This document shows, in pieces, positions 20,801 through 36,310 of a DNA stretch of 64,000 bases (positions are counted from its first letter, which is position 1; every line of letters begins with the position of its first letter). This stretch comes from Colletes latitarsis. Taxonomy: Eukaryota > Arthropoda > Insecta > Hymenoptera > Colletidae. Below the pieces are notes generated by a model. It searched no databases and was not told the DNA's origin. It saw only the letters and a program-made list of their open reading frames with translations. The stretch is taken from the NCBI RefSeq assembly GCF_051014445.1, contig NC_135146.1, forward strand, positions 3,782,001-3,846,000. The letters run 5' to 3'. The position numbers were made by a program, and so were the translations under genes.

Positions 20801-23800
20801 CGCATACTTGTTGTGCAGATCCTGGGCTCTTTCTGGAATGGATCACGTAGTAACGTGGTACCACACAGAAACAGTGGGTTAAGCCTGGTTTCGATCAATA
20901 TTTTAGAGGATAACACCGGTTAGGTCAGGACTAGGCCTGGTATTTGCCATCATCTGGCTCATACGTTCGCATTTTTCGCAATACTTGTTGGCCAGATCTT
21001 GGGCTTCTTTTGGTTTGGATCACATAGTAATGTGGTACCACACTGAAACAGTGAGTTAAACCTGGTTTCGATCAATACTTGAGTGGATAACAACGGTTTG
21101 GACTGGATTAGGTCTGGTATTTGCCATCATCTGGCTCATACTTTCGCACTTTCGCATACTTGTTGGCCAGATCCTGGGCTCTTTCTGGGATGGATCACGT
21201 AGTAATGTGGTTCCGCAATGAAACAGTCAAATAAACCTGGTTTTGATCAATATTTTAGAGGATAACTCCGGTTAGGTCAGGACTAGGTCTGGTATTTGCC
21301 ATCCTCTGGCCCATACTTTCGCATCTTTCGCGTACTTGTTGTCCTGATCCTGATCGTTTTCGGCTTTTCAGCTTGTTGTAATGTGCTACCACACCCAAAC
21401 TGCCAATTAAACCTGGTTTTGATCAATATTTTGGAGGATAACACCATTTAGGTCAGGGTTAGGTCTGGTATGTGCCATCATCTGGCTCATACATTCGCAG
21501 TTTTGGCATACTTTTTGCCAGATCCTGGCTTTTTCTGGCTTGGATCACCATGTAATGTGGTACCATACAGAAACAGTCAATTAAACTTGGTTCCGATTAA
21601 TATTTTAGAGGATAACGCCGGTTAGGTGAGGGTTAGATCAGGAATCTGCATTCAACCAGCTCATACTTCCGCATTTTTCGCACACTTGTTGGCCAGATCC
21701 TGGGCTTCATCTGGTCTGGATCACGTAGTAATGTGGTGCCACACTGAAACAGTGAGTTAACCCCGGGTCCGATCAATATTTTAGAGGATAACACCGGTTA
21801 GGTCGGGGTTAGGTCTGGTATTTGCCATCATCTGGCTCATACTTTCGCATTCTTCGCATACTTGTTGTCCAGATCCGGGGCTATTTCTGGTTTAGATGAC
21901 GTAGTAATGTGGTACCGCACTGAAACAGCGAGTCAAACCTGGGTACGATTAATATTTTAGAGGATAACACCGGTTCGGTCAGGTTTAGGTCTGGTATTTG
22001 CCATCATCTGGCTCATACTTTCACATCCTTCGCATACTTGCTGGCCAGATCCTGGGCTTTTTCTGGTATGGATCACGTAATAATGTGGTACCACACTGAA
22101 ACAGTGAGTTAAACCGGGGTACGATGAATATTTAAGAGGATAGCACAGTTTAGGTGAGGGTTAGGTCTGGTATTTGCCATGATCTGGCTCATACTTTTGC
22201 ATTTTTCGCATACTTGCTGGCCAGATCCTGGGCTTTTTCTGGTATGGATCACGTAATAATGTGGTACCACACTGAAACAGTGAGTTAAACCGGGGTACGA
22301 TCAATATTTAAGAGGGTAGCACAGTTTAGGTGAGGGTTAGGTCTGGTATTTGCCATGATCTGGCTCATACTTTTGCATTTTTCGCATACTTGCTGGCCAG
22401 ATCCTGGGCTTTTGCTGGTTTTGATCAGGTAGTAATGTGGTACCATACCGCAACAGGCAATTAAACCTGGTTCCGATTAATACTTTAGAGGATAACGCCG
22501 GTTAGGTCTGGGTGAGGGCTGGTATTTGCCATTATCAGGCGTATACTTTCGCTTTTTTCGCATACAAGTTGGCCAGATCCTGGACATTTTCTGGTTTGGA
22601 TCACGTTGCTATGAGGTACCACACTGAAACAGTGAATTAAACCTGGATTCGATGTATATGCTAGAGGATAACACAGGTTAGATTTGTGTTAGGTCTGGTA
22701 TTTGCAGTCATCGGGCTCATACTTTCACATCCATCGCATCCTTGCTGGCCAGATCCTGGGCTTTTTCTGGCATGGATAACGTAATAATGTGGTACCACAC
22801 AGAAACACTGTGTTAAACCGGGGAACGATCAATATCTAAGAGGATAGCACAGGTTAGGTGAGGGTTAGGTCTGGTATTTGGCATCATCTGGTCGATACGT
22901 TCGCATTTTTCGCATACTTGTTGGCCAGATCCAGGGCTTTTTCAGGTTTGGATCACGTTGCTATGAGGTACCACACTGAAACAGTGAATTAAACCTGGAT
23001 TCGATGTATATGTTAGAGGATAACACAGGCTGGGTCATGCTTAGGTCTGGTATTTGCCATGATCTGGCTCATTCTTTCGCTTTTTTCGTATACTTGATGG
23101 CCAGATACGGGGCTTTTTCTGGTATGGATCACGTGGTAATGCGGTACAACACTGAGACAGTGCATTATACCTGGATTCGATCAATATTTTAGAAGATAAC
23201 AACGGTTAGGTTTGTGTTAGGTCTGGAATTTAAAATCATCTGGCTCAGACTTTCGCATTCTTCGCATCTTTGTTGGCCATATCTTGGGCTTCATCAGGTT
23301 TGGATAGCGTTGTAAAGTGGTACCACATTGAAACAGTGTGTTAACCCTGGGTCAGATGAATATTTTAGAGGATAACACCGGTTAGGTCAGGGTTAGGTCT
23401 GGTATTTGCCATCATCTGGCTCATACATTCGCATTTTTCGCATACTTGTTGGCCAGATCCTGGGCATTTTCTGGTTTGGATCACGTTGCTATGAGGTACC
23501 ACACTGAAACAGTGAGTTAAACCGGGGTCCGATCAATATCTAAGAGGGTAAGACCGTTTAGGTCAGGGTTATGTCTGGTATTTCCCATCATCTGGCTCTT
23601 GCTTTCGCATTCTTCGCATACTTGTTGGCCAGATCCTGGGCATTTTCTGGTTTGGATCACTTTGTTATGAGGTACCACACTGCAACAGTGAACTAAACCT
23701 GGATTCATTCTATATGTTAGAGGATAGCACAGGTTAGGTCACGGTTAGGTCTGGTATTTGCCATCATCTGGCTCATACTTTCGCATTCTTCGCATACTTG

Positions 23801-26800
23801 TTGTCCAGGTCCTGGGCCTTTTCTGGTATAGATCACGTAGTAATGTGGTACCACACTGAAACAGTCACATAAACCTGGTTTCGATCAATATTTTAGAGGA
23901 TAACACCGGTTAGGTCAGGGTTAGGTCTGGTATTTGCCATCATCTGGCTCATACATTCGCATTTTTCGCATACTTGTTGGCCAGATCCTGGGCATTTTCT
24001 GGTTTAAATCAGGTAGCCATGTGGTACCACACCGAAACAGCGAGTTAAACCTGGTTTTGATCAATATTTTAGAGGATAACACCGGTTAGGTCTGGATTAG
24101 GTCTGGTATTTGCCATCATCTAGCTCATACTTTCGCATTTTTCGCATACTTGTTGGCGAGATCCAGGGATTATTCTGGTTCGGATCACGTTGTAATTTGG
24201 TACCACACTCAAACAGTGAATTAAACATGGATTCGATCTATACATTAGACGATAACACCGGTTAGGTCTGGGTTAGCTCTGGTATTTGCCATAATCTGGC
24301 TCATACTTTCGCTTTTTTCGCATACCTGTTGGCCAGATCCTGGGCTTTTTCAGGTACAGATCAGGTAGTAATGTGGTACCCCATTGAAACTGTGAGTTAA
24401 ACAGGGTGCCGATCAAGATATCAGAGGATAGCACCGTTTAGGTCAGGGTTAGGTCTGGTATTTGCCATGATCTGGCTCATACTTTCCCATTTTTGGCATA
24501 CTTGTTGGACAGATACTGGGCTTTTTCTGGCATGGATCACGCTGTAATGTGGTACCACACTGAAACAGTGAATTAAACCTCGATTCGTTCTACATGTTAG
24601 AGGATAACACCGGTTAGGTCTGGGTTAGGTCTGGTATTTGCCATCATCTGGGTCATACTTCCGCATTTTTCTTATAATTTTTGGGCAGACCCTGTGCTTT
24701 TTCTGATTCGGATCACGTAGTAATGTGGTACCACACTGAAACAGTGAATTAAACCTCGATTCGTTCTACATGTTAGAGGATAACACCGGTTAGGTCTGGG
24801 TTATGTCTGGTATTTGCCACAATCTGGCTCATAATTTCGCACTTTTCTTATAATTTTTTGGCAGATCCTGTGCTTTTTCTGGTATGGATCACGCTGTAAT
24901 GTGGTACCACACTGAAACAGTGAATTGAACCTCGATTCGTTCTACATGTTAGAGGATAACACCGGTTAGGTCTGGCTTAGGTCTGGTATTTGTCATTATC
25001 TGGCTTATACTTTCTCATTTTTCGCATAGTTGTTGGCCAGATCCTGGGCTTTTTCTGGTCTGGATCACGTTGTAATGTGGTACCGCACTGAAACAGTGAA
25101 TTAAAGCTGGATTCGATCAATATTTTACTGGATAACGCCGGTTAGGTCTGGGTTAGATCTGGTATTTGCCCTCACCTGGCTCATACTATCTCACTTTTCG
25201 CATACTTGTTAGCCAGATCCTGGGCTTTTTCTGGTATGGATCACGTTGTACTGCGGTACCACACTGAAACAGTGAATTAAACCTGGATTTGATCTACATT
25301 TTAGAGGATATCACCGGCTAGGTCTGGCTTAGGTCTGGTATTTGTCATTATCTGGCTTATACTTTCTCAATCTTCGCATAGTTGATGGCCAGATCCTCGG
25401 TTTTTTTCTGGTTTGGAACACTTCGCAATGTGGTACCACACAGAGACGGTAGGATAAACCTGGTTTCGATCTATATTTTAGAGGAGTACACCGGTTATGT
25501 TTGTGTTAGGTCTGGCATTTGCAATCATCTGGCTCATACTTTCGCATACTTCGCATAGTTTTTGGCCAGATCCTGGTCTTTTTCTGGTTCGGATCACGTT
25601 GTAATTTGGTACGACACTCAAACAGTGAATTAAACATGGATTCGATCTATATTTTAGAGGATAGCACCGGTAAGGTCAGTGTTAGAACTGGTATTTGCCC
25701 TCATCTGGCTCATACGTTCGCATTTTTCGCATACTTGTTGGCCAGATCCTGGGCTTTTTCTGGTTCGGATCACGTTGTAATGCAGTACCACACTGAAGCA
25801 GTGAGTTAAACCTCGATTTGATCAATATTTTGGAGGATAACACCGGTTACGTCAGGGTTAGGACTGTTATTTGCCCTCATCTGGCACATACTTTCGCATA
25901 TTTCGCGTACTTGTTGGGCAGATCCTGGGGTTTTTCTGGTTTGCAACACGTAGTAATGTGGTACCACAATGAAACGGTCGATTAAACCTGGTCTCGATCA
26001 ATATTTTAGAGGATAACACCGGTTAGGCATGTGTCAGGCCTGGTATTTGCAATCACCTGGATCATACTTTCGCATTCTTCGCATAGTTGTTGGCCATATC
26101 CTGGGCTTTCTCTGGTTTGGATCACGTTGTAGTGTGGTACCACACACAAACGGTGAGTTAAACCTGGATTCGATCTATATTTTAGAGGATAGCACCGGTT
26201 AGGCATGCGTTAGGCCTGGTATTTGCAATCACCTGGCTCATACATTCGCATTGTTCGAATAGTTGTTGGCCAGATCCTGGGGTTTTTCTGGTTTGGATCA
26301 CTTTGTAATGTGGTACCACACTGAAGCAGTAAATTTAACCTGGATTCGATCTATATTTTAGTGGATTACACCGGTTATGTTTGTGTTATGTCTGGTATTT
26401 GCCATCATCTGTCTCAAACGTTCGCATTTTTCGCATAATTTTTGGCCAGATCCTGGGCTTTTTCTGGTTTGGATCACGTTGTAGTGTGGTACCACACAGA
26501 AACAGTGAGTTAAACCTGGATTCGGTCAATATTTTGAGGATAACACCGGTTAGGTTTGTGTTATGTCTGGTATTTGCCACCATTTGTCTCATACTTTCGC
26601 ATTTTTCTTGTACTTGTTTGCCATATCCTGGGCTATTTCTTGTTTGGATCACGTAGTAATGTGATACCACACTGAAACAGTTTGCTGAACCAGGATTCGA
26701 TCAATATTTTGTAGGATAACACCGGTTTGGTCTGCGTTAGGTCTGGGTTATACCCGCACCTGGTTCATACTTTCGCATTCTTCACATACTTGGTGAACAG

Positions 26801-27346
26801 ATCCTGGGCTTTTTCTGGCTTGGGTCTCGTTATAATGTGGTACTACACTGAAACAGTGCATTATTCCAGGATTCGATCCATATTTTAGAGGATAACACCG
26901 GTTAGGTCATGGTTAGGTCTGGTATTTGTCATCCTCAGGCTCAAACTTTCGCATTTTCCGCATACTAGTTGGAGAGATCCTGGGCGTTTTCTGGTTTGGA
27001 TCACGTAGTAGCGTGGTACCACACTGAAACTGTGTATTAATCCTGGATTCGATCTATATTTTCGAGGATAACACCGGCTAGGTTTGTGTTAGGTCTGGCA
27101 TTTACCATCATCTGGCTCATACTTTCGCATTCTTCGCATACATGTTGGCCAGATGCTGGGCTATTTCTGGGTTGGTTCACGTAGTAATGTGGTACTGCAG
27201 TGCAACAGTGAGTTCAACCTGGATTCAATCTATATTTTAGAGGATAACACCGGTTAGGTCAGGGTTAGGTTTGGTATTTGCCATCATCTGGCTCATACAT
27301 TCGCAATTTTTACATACATGTTAGCCAGATCCTGGGCTTTTTCTGG
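17847..27346 (+). repeat. Segmental tandem duplication, copy A (~9.5 kb)
   Basis: The sequence recurs at 27339-36310. The offset is 9492 bp at the left (17861 to 27353), 9316 after one monomer is missing in copy B (19848 to 29164), 9668 after copy B gains two monomers (20921 to 30589), and 8964 at the right (23004 to 31968). The copies share base for base a long series of monomer-specific variants. By eye I noticed only a handful of substitutions, for example 18398 A versus T at 27890. Copy A begins about 70 bp after the LINE 3' junction, so the LINE is outside the duplicated unit. Confidence 0.93.
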
Positions 27347-30300
27347 TTTGGATCACGTAGTAATGTGGTAACACACTGAAACAGTGAGTTGAGTCTGTGT
27401 TCCATCAATATTTTGGGGGATAACACCGGTTAGGTCAGAGTTAGGTCTGGTTTCTGCCATCATCGGGCTCATACTTTCGCATTTTTCACCTATTTGTTGG
27501 CCAGATCCTGGGCTTTTACTGGATTGGATCACGTAGTAATGTGGTACCACACTGAAGCAGTGAGATAAACCAGGGTCCGATCTATATTTTAGAGGATAAC
27601 ACCGGTTAGGTCTGGGTGGGGTGTGGGATTTGCTCTCATCTCGCACATACTTTCGCTTCTTTCGCATACTTGTTGGCCAGATCCTGGGCTTATTTCTGGG
27701 TTGGATCACGTAGTAGTGTGGTACCACACTGAAACAGTGAATTAATCCTGGATTCGATCTATATTTTAGAAGATAACACCGGTTAGGTCTGGGTTAGGTC
27801 TGGTAATTGCCATGACCTGGCTCATACTTTCGCATTTTTCGCATACTTGATTGCAAGATCCTGGCCTTTTTCTGGTTTGGATCACGTAGTAATGTGGTAC
27901 CACACTGAAACAGTGAATTAAACCAGTATTCAATCTATATTTTAGAGGACAACACCGGTTACTCAGGGTTAGGTCTGGTATTTGCCATCATCTGGCTCAT
28001 ACTTTCGCATTTTTCGCATACTTGATTGCAAGATCCTGGGTTTTTCTGGTTTGGAACACATTGTAATGTGGTACCACACTGAAACGTTGAGCTGAATATG
28101 ATTCAATCTATATTTTAGAGGATAACACCGGTTAGGTTTGAGTTAGGTCTGGTATTTGCCATCATCTGGCTCATACTTCCGCATTTTTCGCGTACTTGTT
28201 GGCCAGATCCTGGCCGTTTTGTGGTTTGGATTACGTAGTAATGTGTTGCCACGCTGCAACAGTGAATTAATCCTGGATTCGATCTATGTTTTCGAGGACT
28301 ACACCGGTTAGGTTTGGGTTTGGTCTGGTATTTGCCATCATCTGGCTCATACTTTCGCATTTTTCGCATACTTGTTGGCCAGATCCTGGGCTTTTTCTGC
28401 TATGGAGCACGTTGTAATGTGGTGCCACACTGAGACAGTGAGTTAAACCTGATTCGATCAATATTTTAGAGGATAACACCGGTTAAGTCTGAGTTAGGTC
28501 AGAGATTTGCCCTCATCTTGAACATACATTCGCTTCTTTCGACTTCTTGTTGGCCAGATCCTGGGCATTTTCTGCTTTGGAGCAGGTTGTAATGTGGTAC
28601 CACACTGAAACTGTGAATTAAACCTGGATTCGATCTATATTTTAGTGGATAACACCGGTTAGGTCAGGGTTAGGTCTGGTATTTGCCATCATCTGGATCA
28701 TACTTTCGCATTTTTCGCATACCCCTTGGCAAGATTCTGGGTTTTTTCCTGGTTGTGATCACGTAAGAATGTGGTACCTGAACGAAACGGGCAAATAAAA
28801 CTGGTTACGATTAATACTTTAGAGGATAACAGCGGTTAGGTCAGGGTTAGGTCTGGTATTTGCCATCATCTGGCTCATTCTTTCGCATTCTTCGCATACT
28901 CGTCGGCCATATCCTGGGCGTTATCTGGGTTGCATCACGTAGTAGTGTTGTGCCACACAATAAACAGTGAATTAATCCTGGATTCAATCTATATTTAAAA
29001 GGATAACACCGATCAGGTCAGGGTTAGGTCTGGTATTTGCCATTATCTGGCTCAAACTTTCGCATTCTTCGCATACTTGTTGGTCAGATCCTGGACTTTT
29101 TCTGGTTTGGATCACGTAGTAATGTGGTACCACACCGAAACAGGCAATTAAACCTGGTTCCGATTAATACTTTAGAGGATAGCGCCGGTTAGGTCTGGGT
29201 GAGGTCTGGGATTTGCCATTATCTGGCTCATACTTTCCCATTTTTCCCATACTTCTTGGCCAGATCCTGGGCTTTTTCTGGATTTGATCACGAAGTAATG
29301 AGGTACCACACAGAAACAGCCAATTAAACCTGGTCCCGATTAACATTTTAGAGGATAACGCCGGTTAGGTCTGGGTTAGGTCTGGTATTTTCCATCATCT
29401 GGCTCATTCTTTCGCATTCTTCGCATACTTTTTGGCCAGATCCCGGGCGTTTTCTGGTTTGGATCACGTAGTAATGTGGTACCACACTGCAACAGCGAGT
29501 TAAGCCTGGATTCAATCTATATTTAAAAGGATAACACCGATCAGGTCAGGTTAAGGTCTGGTATTTGCCATCATCTGGCTCATTCTTTCGCCTTCTTCGC
29601 ATACTTGTTGGCCAGATCCAGGGCTCTTTCTGCTTCGGATCACGTAGTAATGTGGTACCACACTGAAACAGTGAGTTAAACCTGGATTCGATCTATATTT
29701 TAGAGGGTAAAACCGGTTAGGTCAGGGTTAGGTCTGGTATTTGGCATCATCTGGCTCATACTTTCACATTTTTCGCATACTTTTTCGCCAGATCCTGGGG
29801 TTTTGCTAGACAGCATCACGAAGTAATGTGGTACCGCAATGAAACAGTCAAATAAACCTGGGTACGATCAATATTTTAGAGGATAGCACCGGTCAGGTTT
29901 TTGTTAGGTCTGGGATTTGCCATCATCTGGCACATACTTTCGCATACTTGATGGCCAGATCCTGGGAGTTTCCTGGTTTGGATCACGTAGTAATGTGGTA
30001 CCACACAGAAACAGTGGGTTAAGCCTGGATTCGATCAATATTTTAGAGGATAACGCCGGTTAGGACAGGGTTAGAAATCGTGTTTGCCATCATCTGGCTC
30101 ATACGTTCGCATTTTTCGCATACTTGTTGTGCAGATCCTGGGCTCTTTCTGGAATGGATCACGTAGTAACGTGGTACCACACAGAAACAGTGGGTTAAGC
30201 CTGGATTCGATCAATACTTGAGAGGATAACACCGGTTTGGTCTGGATTAGGTCTGGTATTTGCCATCATCTAGCTCATACTTTCGCATTTTTCGCATACG

Positions 30301-33300
30301 TGTTGGCCAGATCCAGGGCTTCTTCAGGTTTGGATCACGTAGTTATGTGGTACCACACTGAAACAGTGAGTTAAACCTGGGTCCGATCAATATTTATGTG
30401 GATAACACCAGTTAGGTCTGGGTTAGGTCTGGTATTTGCCATCATCTGGCTCGTATGTTCGCATTTTTGCTATACTTGTTGACCAGATCTTAGGCTTTTT
30501 CTAGACAGGAGCACGAGGTAATGTTGTACCGCAATGAAACAGTCAAATAAACCTGGTTTCGATCAATATTTTAGAGGATAACACCGGTTAGGTCAGGACT
30601 AGGCCTGGTATTTGCCATCATCTGGCTCATACGTTCGCATTTTTCGCAATACTTGTTGGCCAGATCTTGGGCTTCTTTTGGTTTGGATCACATAGTAATG
30701 TGGTACCACACTGAAACAGTGAGTTAAACCTGGTTTCGATCAATACTTGAGTGGATAACAACGGTTTGGACTGGATTAGGTCTGGTATTTGCCATCATCT
30801 GGCTCATACTTTCGCACTTTCGCATACTTGTTGGCCAGATCCTGGGCTCTTTCTGGGATGGATCACGTAGTAATGTGGTTCCGCAATGAAACAGTCAAAT
30901 AAACCTGGTTTTGATCAATATTTTAGAGGATAACTCCGGTTAGGTCAGGACTAGGTCTGGTATTTGCCATCCTCTGGCCCATACTTTCGCATCTTTCGCG
31001 TACTTGTTGTCCTGATCCTGATCGTTTTCGGCTTTTCAGCTTGTTGTAATGTGCTACCACACCCAAACTGCCAATTAAACCTGGTTTTGATCAATATTTT
31101 GGAGGATAACACCATTTAGGTCAGGGTTAGGTCTGGTATGTGCCATCATCTGGCTCATACATTCGCAGTTTTGGCATACTTTTTGCCAGATCCTGGCTTT
31201 TTCTGGCTTGGATCACCATGTAATGTGGTACCATACAGAAACAGTCAATTAAACTTGGTTCCGATTAATATTTTAGAGGATAACGCCGGTTAGGTGAGGG
31301 TTAGATCAGGAATCTGCATTCAACCAGCTCATACTTCCGCATTTTTCGCACACTTGTCGGCCAGATCCTGGGCTTCATCTGGTCTGGATCACGTAGTAAT
31401 GTGGTGCCACACTGAAACAGTGAGTTAACCCCGGGTCCGATCAATATTTTAGAGGATAACACCGGTTAGGTCGGGGTTAGGTCTGGTATTTGCCATCATC
31501 TGGCTCATACTTTCGCATTCTTCGCATACTTGTTGTCCAGATCCTGGGCTATTTCTGGTTTAGATGACGTAGTAATGTGGTACCGCACTGAAACAGCGAG
31601 TCAAACCTGGGTACGATTAATATTTTAGAGGATAACACCGGTTCGGTCAGGTTTAGGTCTGGTATTTGCCATCATCTGGCTCATACTTTCACATCCATCG
31701 CATCCTTGCTGGCCAGATCCTGGGCTTTTTCTGGCATGGATAACGTAATAATGTGGTACCACACAGAAACACTGTGTTAAACCGGGGAACGATCAATATC
31801 TAAGAGGATAGCACAGGTTAGGTGAGGGTTAGGTCTGGTATTTGGCATCATCTGGTCGATACGTTCGCATTTTTCGCATACTGGTTGGCCAGATCCAGGG
31901 CTTTTTCAGGTTTGGATCACGTTGCTATGAGGTACCACACTGAAACAGTGAATTAAACCTGGATTCGATGTATATGTTAGAGGATAACACAGGCTGGGTC
32001 ATGCTTAGGTCTGGTATTTGCCATGATCTGGCTCATTCTTTCGCTTTTTTCGTATACTTGATGGCCAGATACGGGGCTTTTTCTGGTATGGATCACGTGG
32101 TAATGCGGTACAACACTGAGACAGTGCATTATACCTGGATTCGATCAATATTTTAGAAGATAACAACGGTTAGGTTTGTGTTAGGTCTGGAATTTAAAAT
32201 CATCTGGCTCAGACTTTCGCATTCTTCGCATCTTTGTTGGCCATATCTTGGGCTTCATCAGGTTTGGATAGCGTTGTAAAGTGGTACCACATTGAAACAG
32301 TGTGTTAACCCTGGGTCAGATGAATATTTTAGAGGATAACACCGGTTAGGTCAGGGTTAGGTCTGGTATTTGCCATCATCTGGCTCATACATTCGCATTT
32401 TTCGCATACTTGTTGGCCAGATCCTGGGCATTTTCTGGTTTGGATCACGTTGCTATGAGGTACCACACTGAAACAGTGAGTTAAACCGGGGTCCGATCAA
32501 TATCTAAGAGGGTAAGACCGTTTAGGTCAGGGTTATGTCTGGTATTTCCCATCATCTGGCTCTTGCTTTCGCATTCTTCGCATACTTGTTGGCCAGATCC
32601 TGGGCATTTTCTGGTTTGGATCACTTTGTTATGAGGTACCACACTGCAACAGTGAACTAAACCTGGATTCATTCTATATGTTAGAGGATAGCACAGGTTA
32701 GGTCACGGTTAGGTCTGGTATTTGCCATCATCTGGCTCATACTTTCGCATTCTTCGCATACTTGTTGTCCAGGTCCTGGGCCTTTTCTGGTATAGATCAC
32801 GTAGTAATGTGGTACCACACTGAAACAGTCACATAAACCTGGTTTCGATCAATATTTTAGAGGATAACACCGGTTAGGTCAGGGTTAGGTCTGGTATTTG
32901 CCATCATCTGGCTCATACATTCGCATTTTTCGCATACTTGTTGGCCAGATCCTGGGCATTTTCTGGTTTAAATCAGGTAGCCATGTGGTACCACACCGAA
33001 ACAGCGAGTTAAACCTGGTTTTGATCAATATTTTAGAGGATAACACCGGTTAGGTCTGGATTAGGTCTGGTATTTGCCATCATCTAGCTCATACTTTCGC
33101 ATTTTTCGCATACTTGTTGGCGAGATCCAGGGATTATTCTGGTTCGGATCACGTTGTAATTTGGTACCACACTCAAACAGTGAATTAAACATGGATTCGA
33201 TCTATACATTAGACGATAACACCGGTTAGGTCTGGGTTAGCTCTGGTATTTGCCATAATCTGGCTCATACTTTCGCTTTTTTCGCATACCTGTTGGCCAG

Positions 33301-36300
33301 ATCCTGGGCTTTTTCAGGTACAGATCAGGTAGTAATGTGGTACCCCATTGAAACTGTGAGTTAAACAGGGTGCCGATCAAGATATCAGAGGATAGCACCG
33401 TTTAGGTCAGGGTTAGGTCTGGTATTTGCCATGATCTGGCTCATACTTTCCCATTTTTGGCATACTTGTTGGACAGATACTGGGCTTTTTCTGGCATGGA
33501 TCACGCTGTAATGTGGTACCACACTGAAACAGTGAATTAAACCTCGATTCGTTCTACATGTTAGAGGATAACACCGGTTAGGTCTGGGTTAGGTCTGGTA
33601 TTTGCCATCATCTGGGTCATACTTCCGCATTTTTCTTATAATTTTTGGGCAGACCCTGTGCTTTTTCTGATTCGGATCACGTAGTAATGTGGTACCACAC
33701 TGAAACAGTGAATTAAACCTCGATTCGTTCTACATGTTAGAGGATAACACCGGTTAGGTCTGGGTTATGTCTGGTATTTGCCACAATCTGGCTCATAATT
33801 TCGCACTTTTCTTATAATTTTTTGGCAGATCCTGTGCTTTTTCTGGTATGGATCACGCTGTAATGTGGTACCACACTGAAACAGTGAATTGAACCTCGAT
33901 TCGTTCTACATGTTAGAGGATAACACCGGTTAGGTCTGGCTTAGGTCTGGTATTTGTCATTATCTGGCTTATACTTTCTCATTTTTCGCATAGTTGTTGG
34001 CCAGATCCTGGGCTTTTTCTGGTCTGGATCACGTTGTAATGTGGTACCGCACTGAAACAGTGAATTAAAGCTGGATTCGATCAATATTTTACTGGATAAC
34101 GCCGGTTAGGTCTGGGTTAGATCTGGTATTTGCCCTCACCTGGCTCATACTATCTCACTTTTCGCATACTTGTTAGCCAGATCCTGGGCTTTTTCTGGTA
34201 TGGATCACGTTGTACTGCGGTACCACACTGAAACAGTGAATTAAACCTGGATTTGATCTACATTTTAGAGGATATCACCGGCTAGGTCTGGCTTAGGTCT
34301 GGTATTTGTCATTATCTGGCTTATACTTTCTCAATCTTCGCATAGTTGATGGCCAGATCCTCGGTTTTTTTCTGGTTTGGAACACTTCGCAATGTGGTAC
34401 CACACAGAGACGGTAGGATAAACCTGGTTTCGATCTATATTTTAGAGGAGTACACCGGTTATGTTTGTGTTAGGTCTGGCATTTGCAATCATCTGGCTCA
34501 TACTTTCGCATACTTCGCATAGTTTTTGGCCAGATCCTGGTCTTTTTCTGGTTCGGATCACGTTGTAATTTGGTACCACACTCAAACAGTGAATTAAACA
34601 TGGATTCGATCTATATTTTAGAGGATAGCACCGGTAAGGTCAGTGTTAGAACTGGTATTTGCCCTCATCTGGCTCATACGTTCGCATTTTTCGCATACTT
34701 GTTGGCCAGATCCTGGGCTTTTTCTGGTTCGGATCTCGTTGTAATGCAGTACCACACTGAAGCAGTGAGTTAAACCTCGATTTGATCAATATTTTGGAGG
34801 ATAACACCGGTTACGTCAGGGTTAGGACTGTTATTTGCCCTCATCTGGCACATACTTTCGCATATTTCGCGTACTTGTTGGGCAGATCCTGGGGTTTTTC
34901 TGGTTTGCAACACGTAGTAATGTGGTACCACAATGAAACGGTCGATTAAACCTGGTCTCGATCAATATTTTAGAGGATAACACCGGTTAGGCATGTGTCA
35001 GGCCTGGTATTTGCAATCACCTGGATCATACTTTCGCATTCTTCGCATAGTTGTTGGCCATATCCTGGGCTTTCTCTGGTTTGGATCACGTTGTAGTGTG
35101 GTACCACACACAAACGGTGAGTTAAACCTGGATTCGATCTATATTTTAGAGGATAGCACCGGTTAGGCATGCGTTAGGCCTGGTATTTGCAATCACCTGG
35201 CTCATACATTCGCATTGTTCGCATAGTTGTTGGCCAGATCCTGGGGTTTTTCTGGTTTGGATCACTTTGTAATGTGGTACCACACTGAAGCAGTAAATTT
35301 AACCTGGATTCGATCTATATTTTAGTGGATTACACCGGTTATGTTTGTGTTATGTCTGGTATTTGCCATCATCTGTCTCAAACGTTCGCATTTTTCGCAT
35401 AATTTTTGGCCAGATCCTGGGCTTTTTCTGGTTTGGATCACGTTGTAGTGTGGTACCACACAGAAACAGTGAGTTAAACCTGGATTCGGTCAATATTTTG
35501 AGGATAACACCGGTTAGGTTTGTGTTATGTCTGGTATTTGCCACCATTTGTCTCATACTTTCGCATTTTTCTTGTACTTGTTTGCCATATCCTGGGCTAT
35601 TTCTTGTTTGGATCACGTAGTAATGTGATACCACACTGAAACAGTTTGCTGAACCAGGATTCGATCAATATTTTGTAGGATAACACCGGTTTGGTCTGCG
35701 TTAGGTCTGGGTTATACCCGCACCTGGTTCATACTTTCGCATTCTTCACATACTTGGTGAACAGATCCTGGGCTTTTTCTGGCTTGGGTCTCGTTATAAT
35801 GTGGTACTACACTGAAACAGTGCATTATTCCAGGATTCGATCCATATTTTAGAGGATAACACCGGTTAGGTCATGGTTAGGTCTGGTATTTGTCATCCTC
35901 AGGCTCAAACTTTCGCATTTTCCGCATACTAGTTGGAGAGATCCTGGGCGTTTTCTGGTTTGGATCACGTAGTAGCGTGGTACCACACTGAAACTGTGTA
36001 TTAATCCTGGATTCGATCTATATTTTCGAGGATAACACCGGCTAGGTTTGTGTTAGGTCTGGCATTTACCATCATCTGGCTCATACTTTCGCATTCTTCG
36101 CATACATGTTGGCCAGATGCTGGGCTATTTCTGGGTTGGTTCACGTAGTAATGTGGTACTGCAGTGCAACAGTGAGTTCAACCTGGATTCAATCTATATT
36201 TTAGAGGATAACACCGGTTAGGTCAGGGTTAGGTTTGGTATTTGCCATCATCTGGCTCATACATTCGCAATTTTTACATACATGTTAGCCAGATCCTGGG

Positions 36301-36310
36301 CTTTTTCTGG
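27339..36310 (+). repeat. Segmental tandem duplication, copy B (~9.0 kb)
   Basis: This is the second copy of 17847-27346. The A/B junction lies within 27339-27346 (CTTTTTCTGG followed by TTTGGATC). Copy B ends at 36310, where TTTGG of copy B's start is replaced by CTTGG. Relative to A it lacks one monomer near 19.5 kb of A, has about two extra monomers around 30.2-30.55 kb, and lacks about four monomers corresponding to 22.0-22.7 kb of A. All of these indels are whole monomers, as expected from unequal exchange. Confidence 0.92.
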
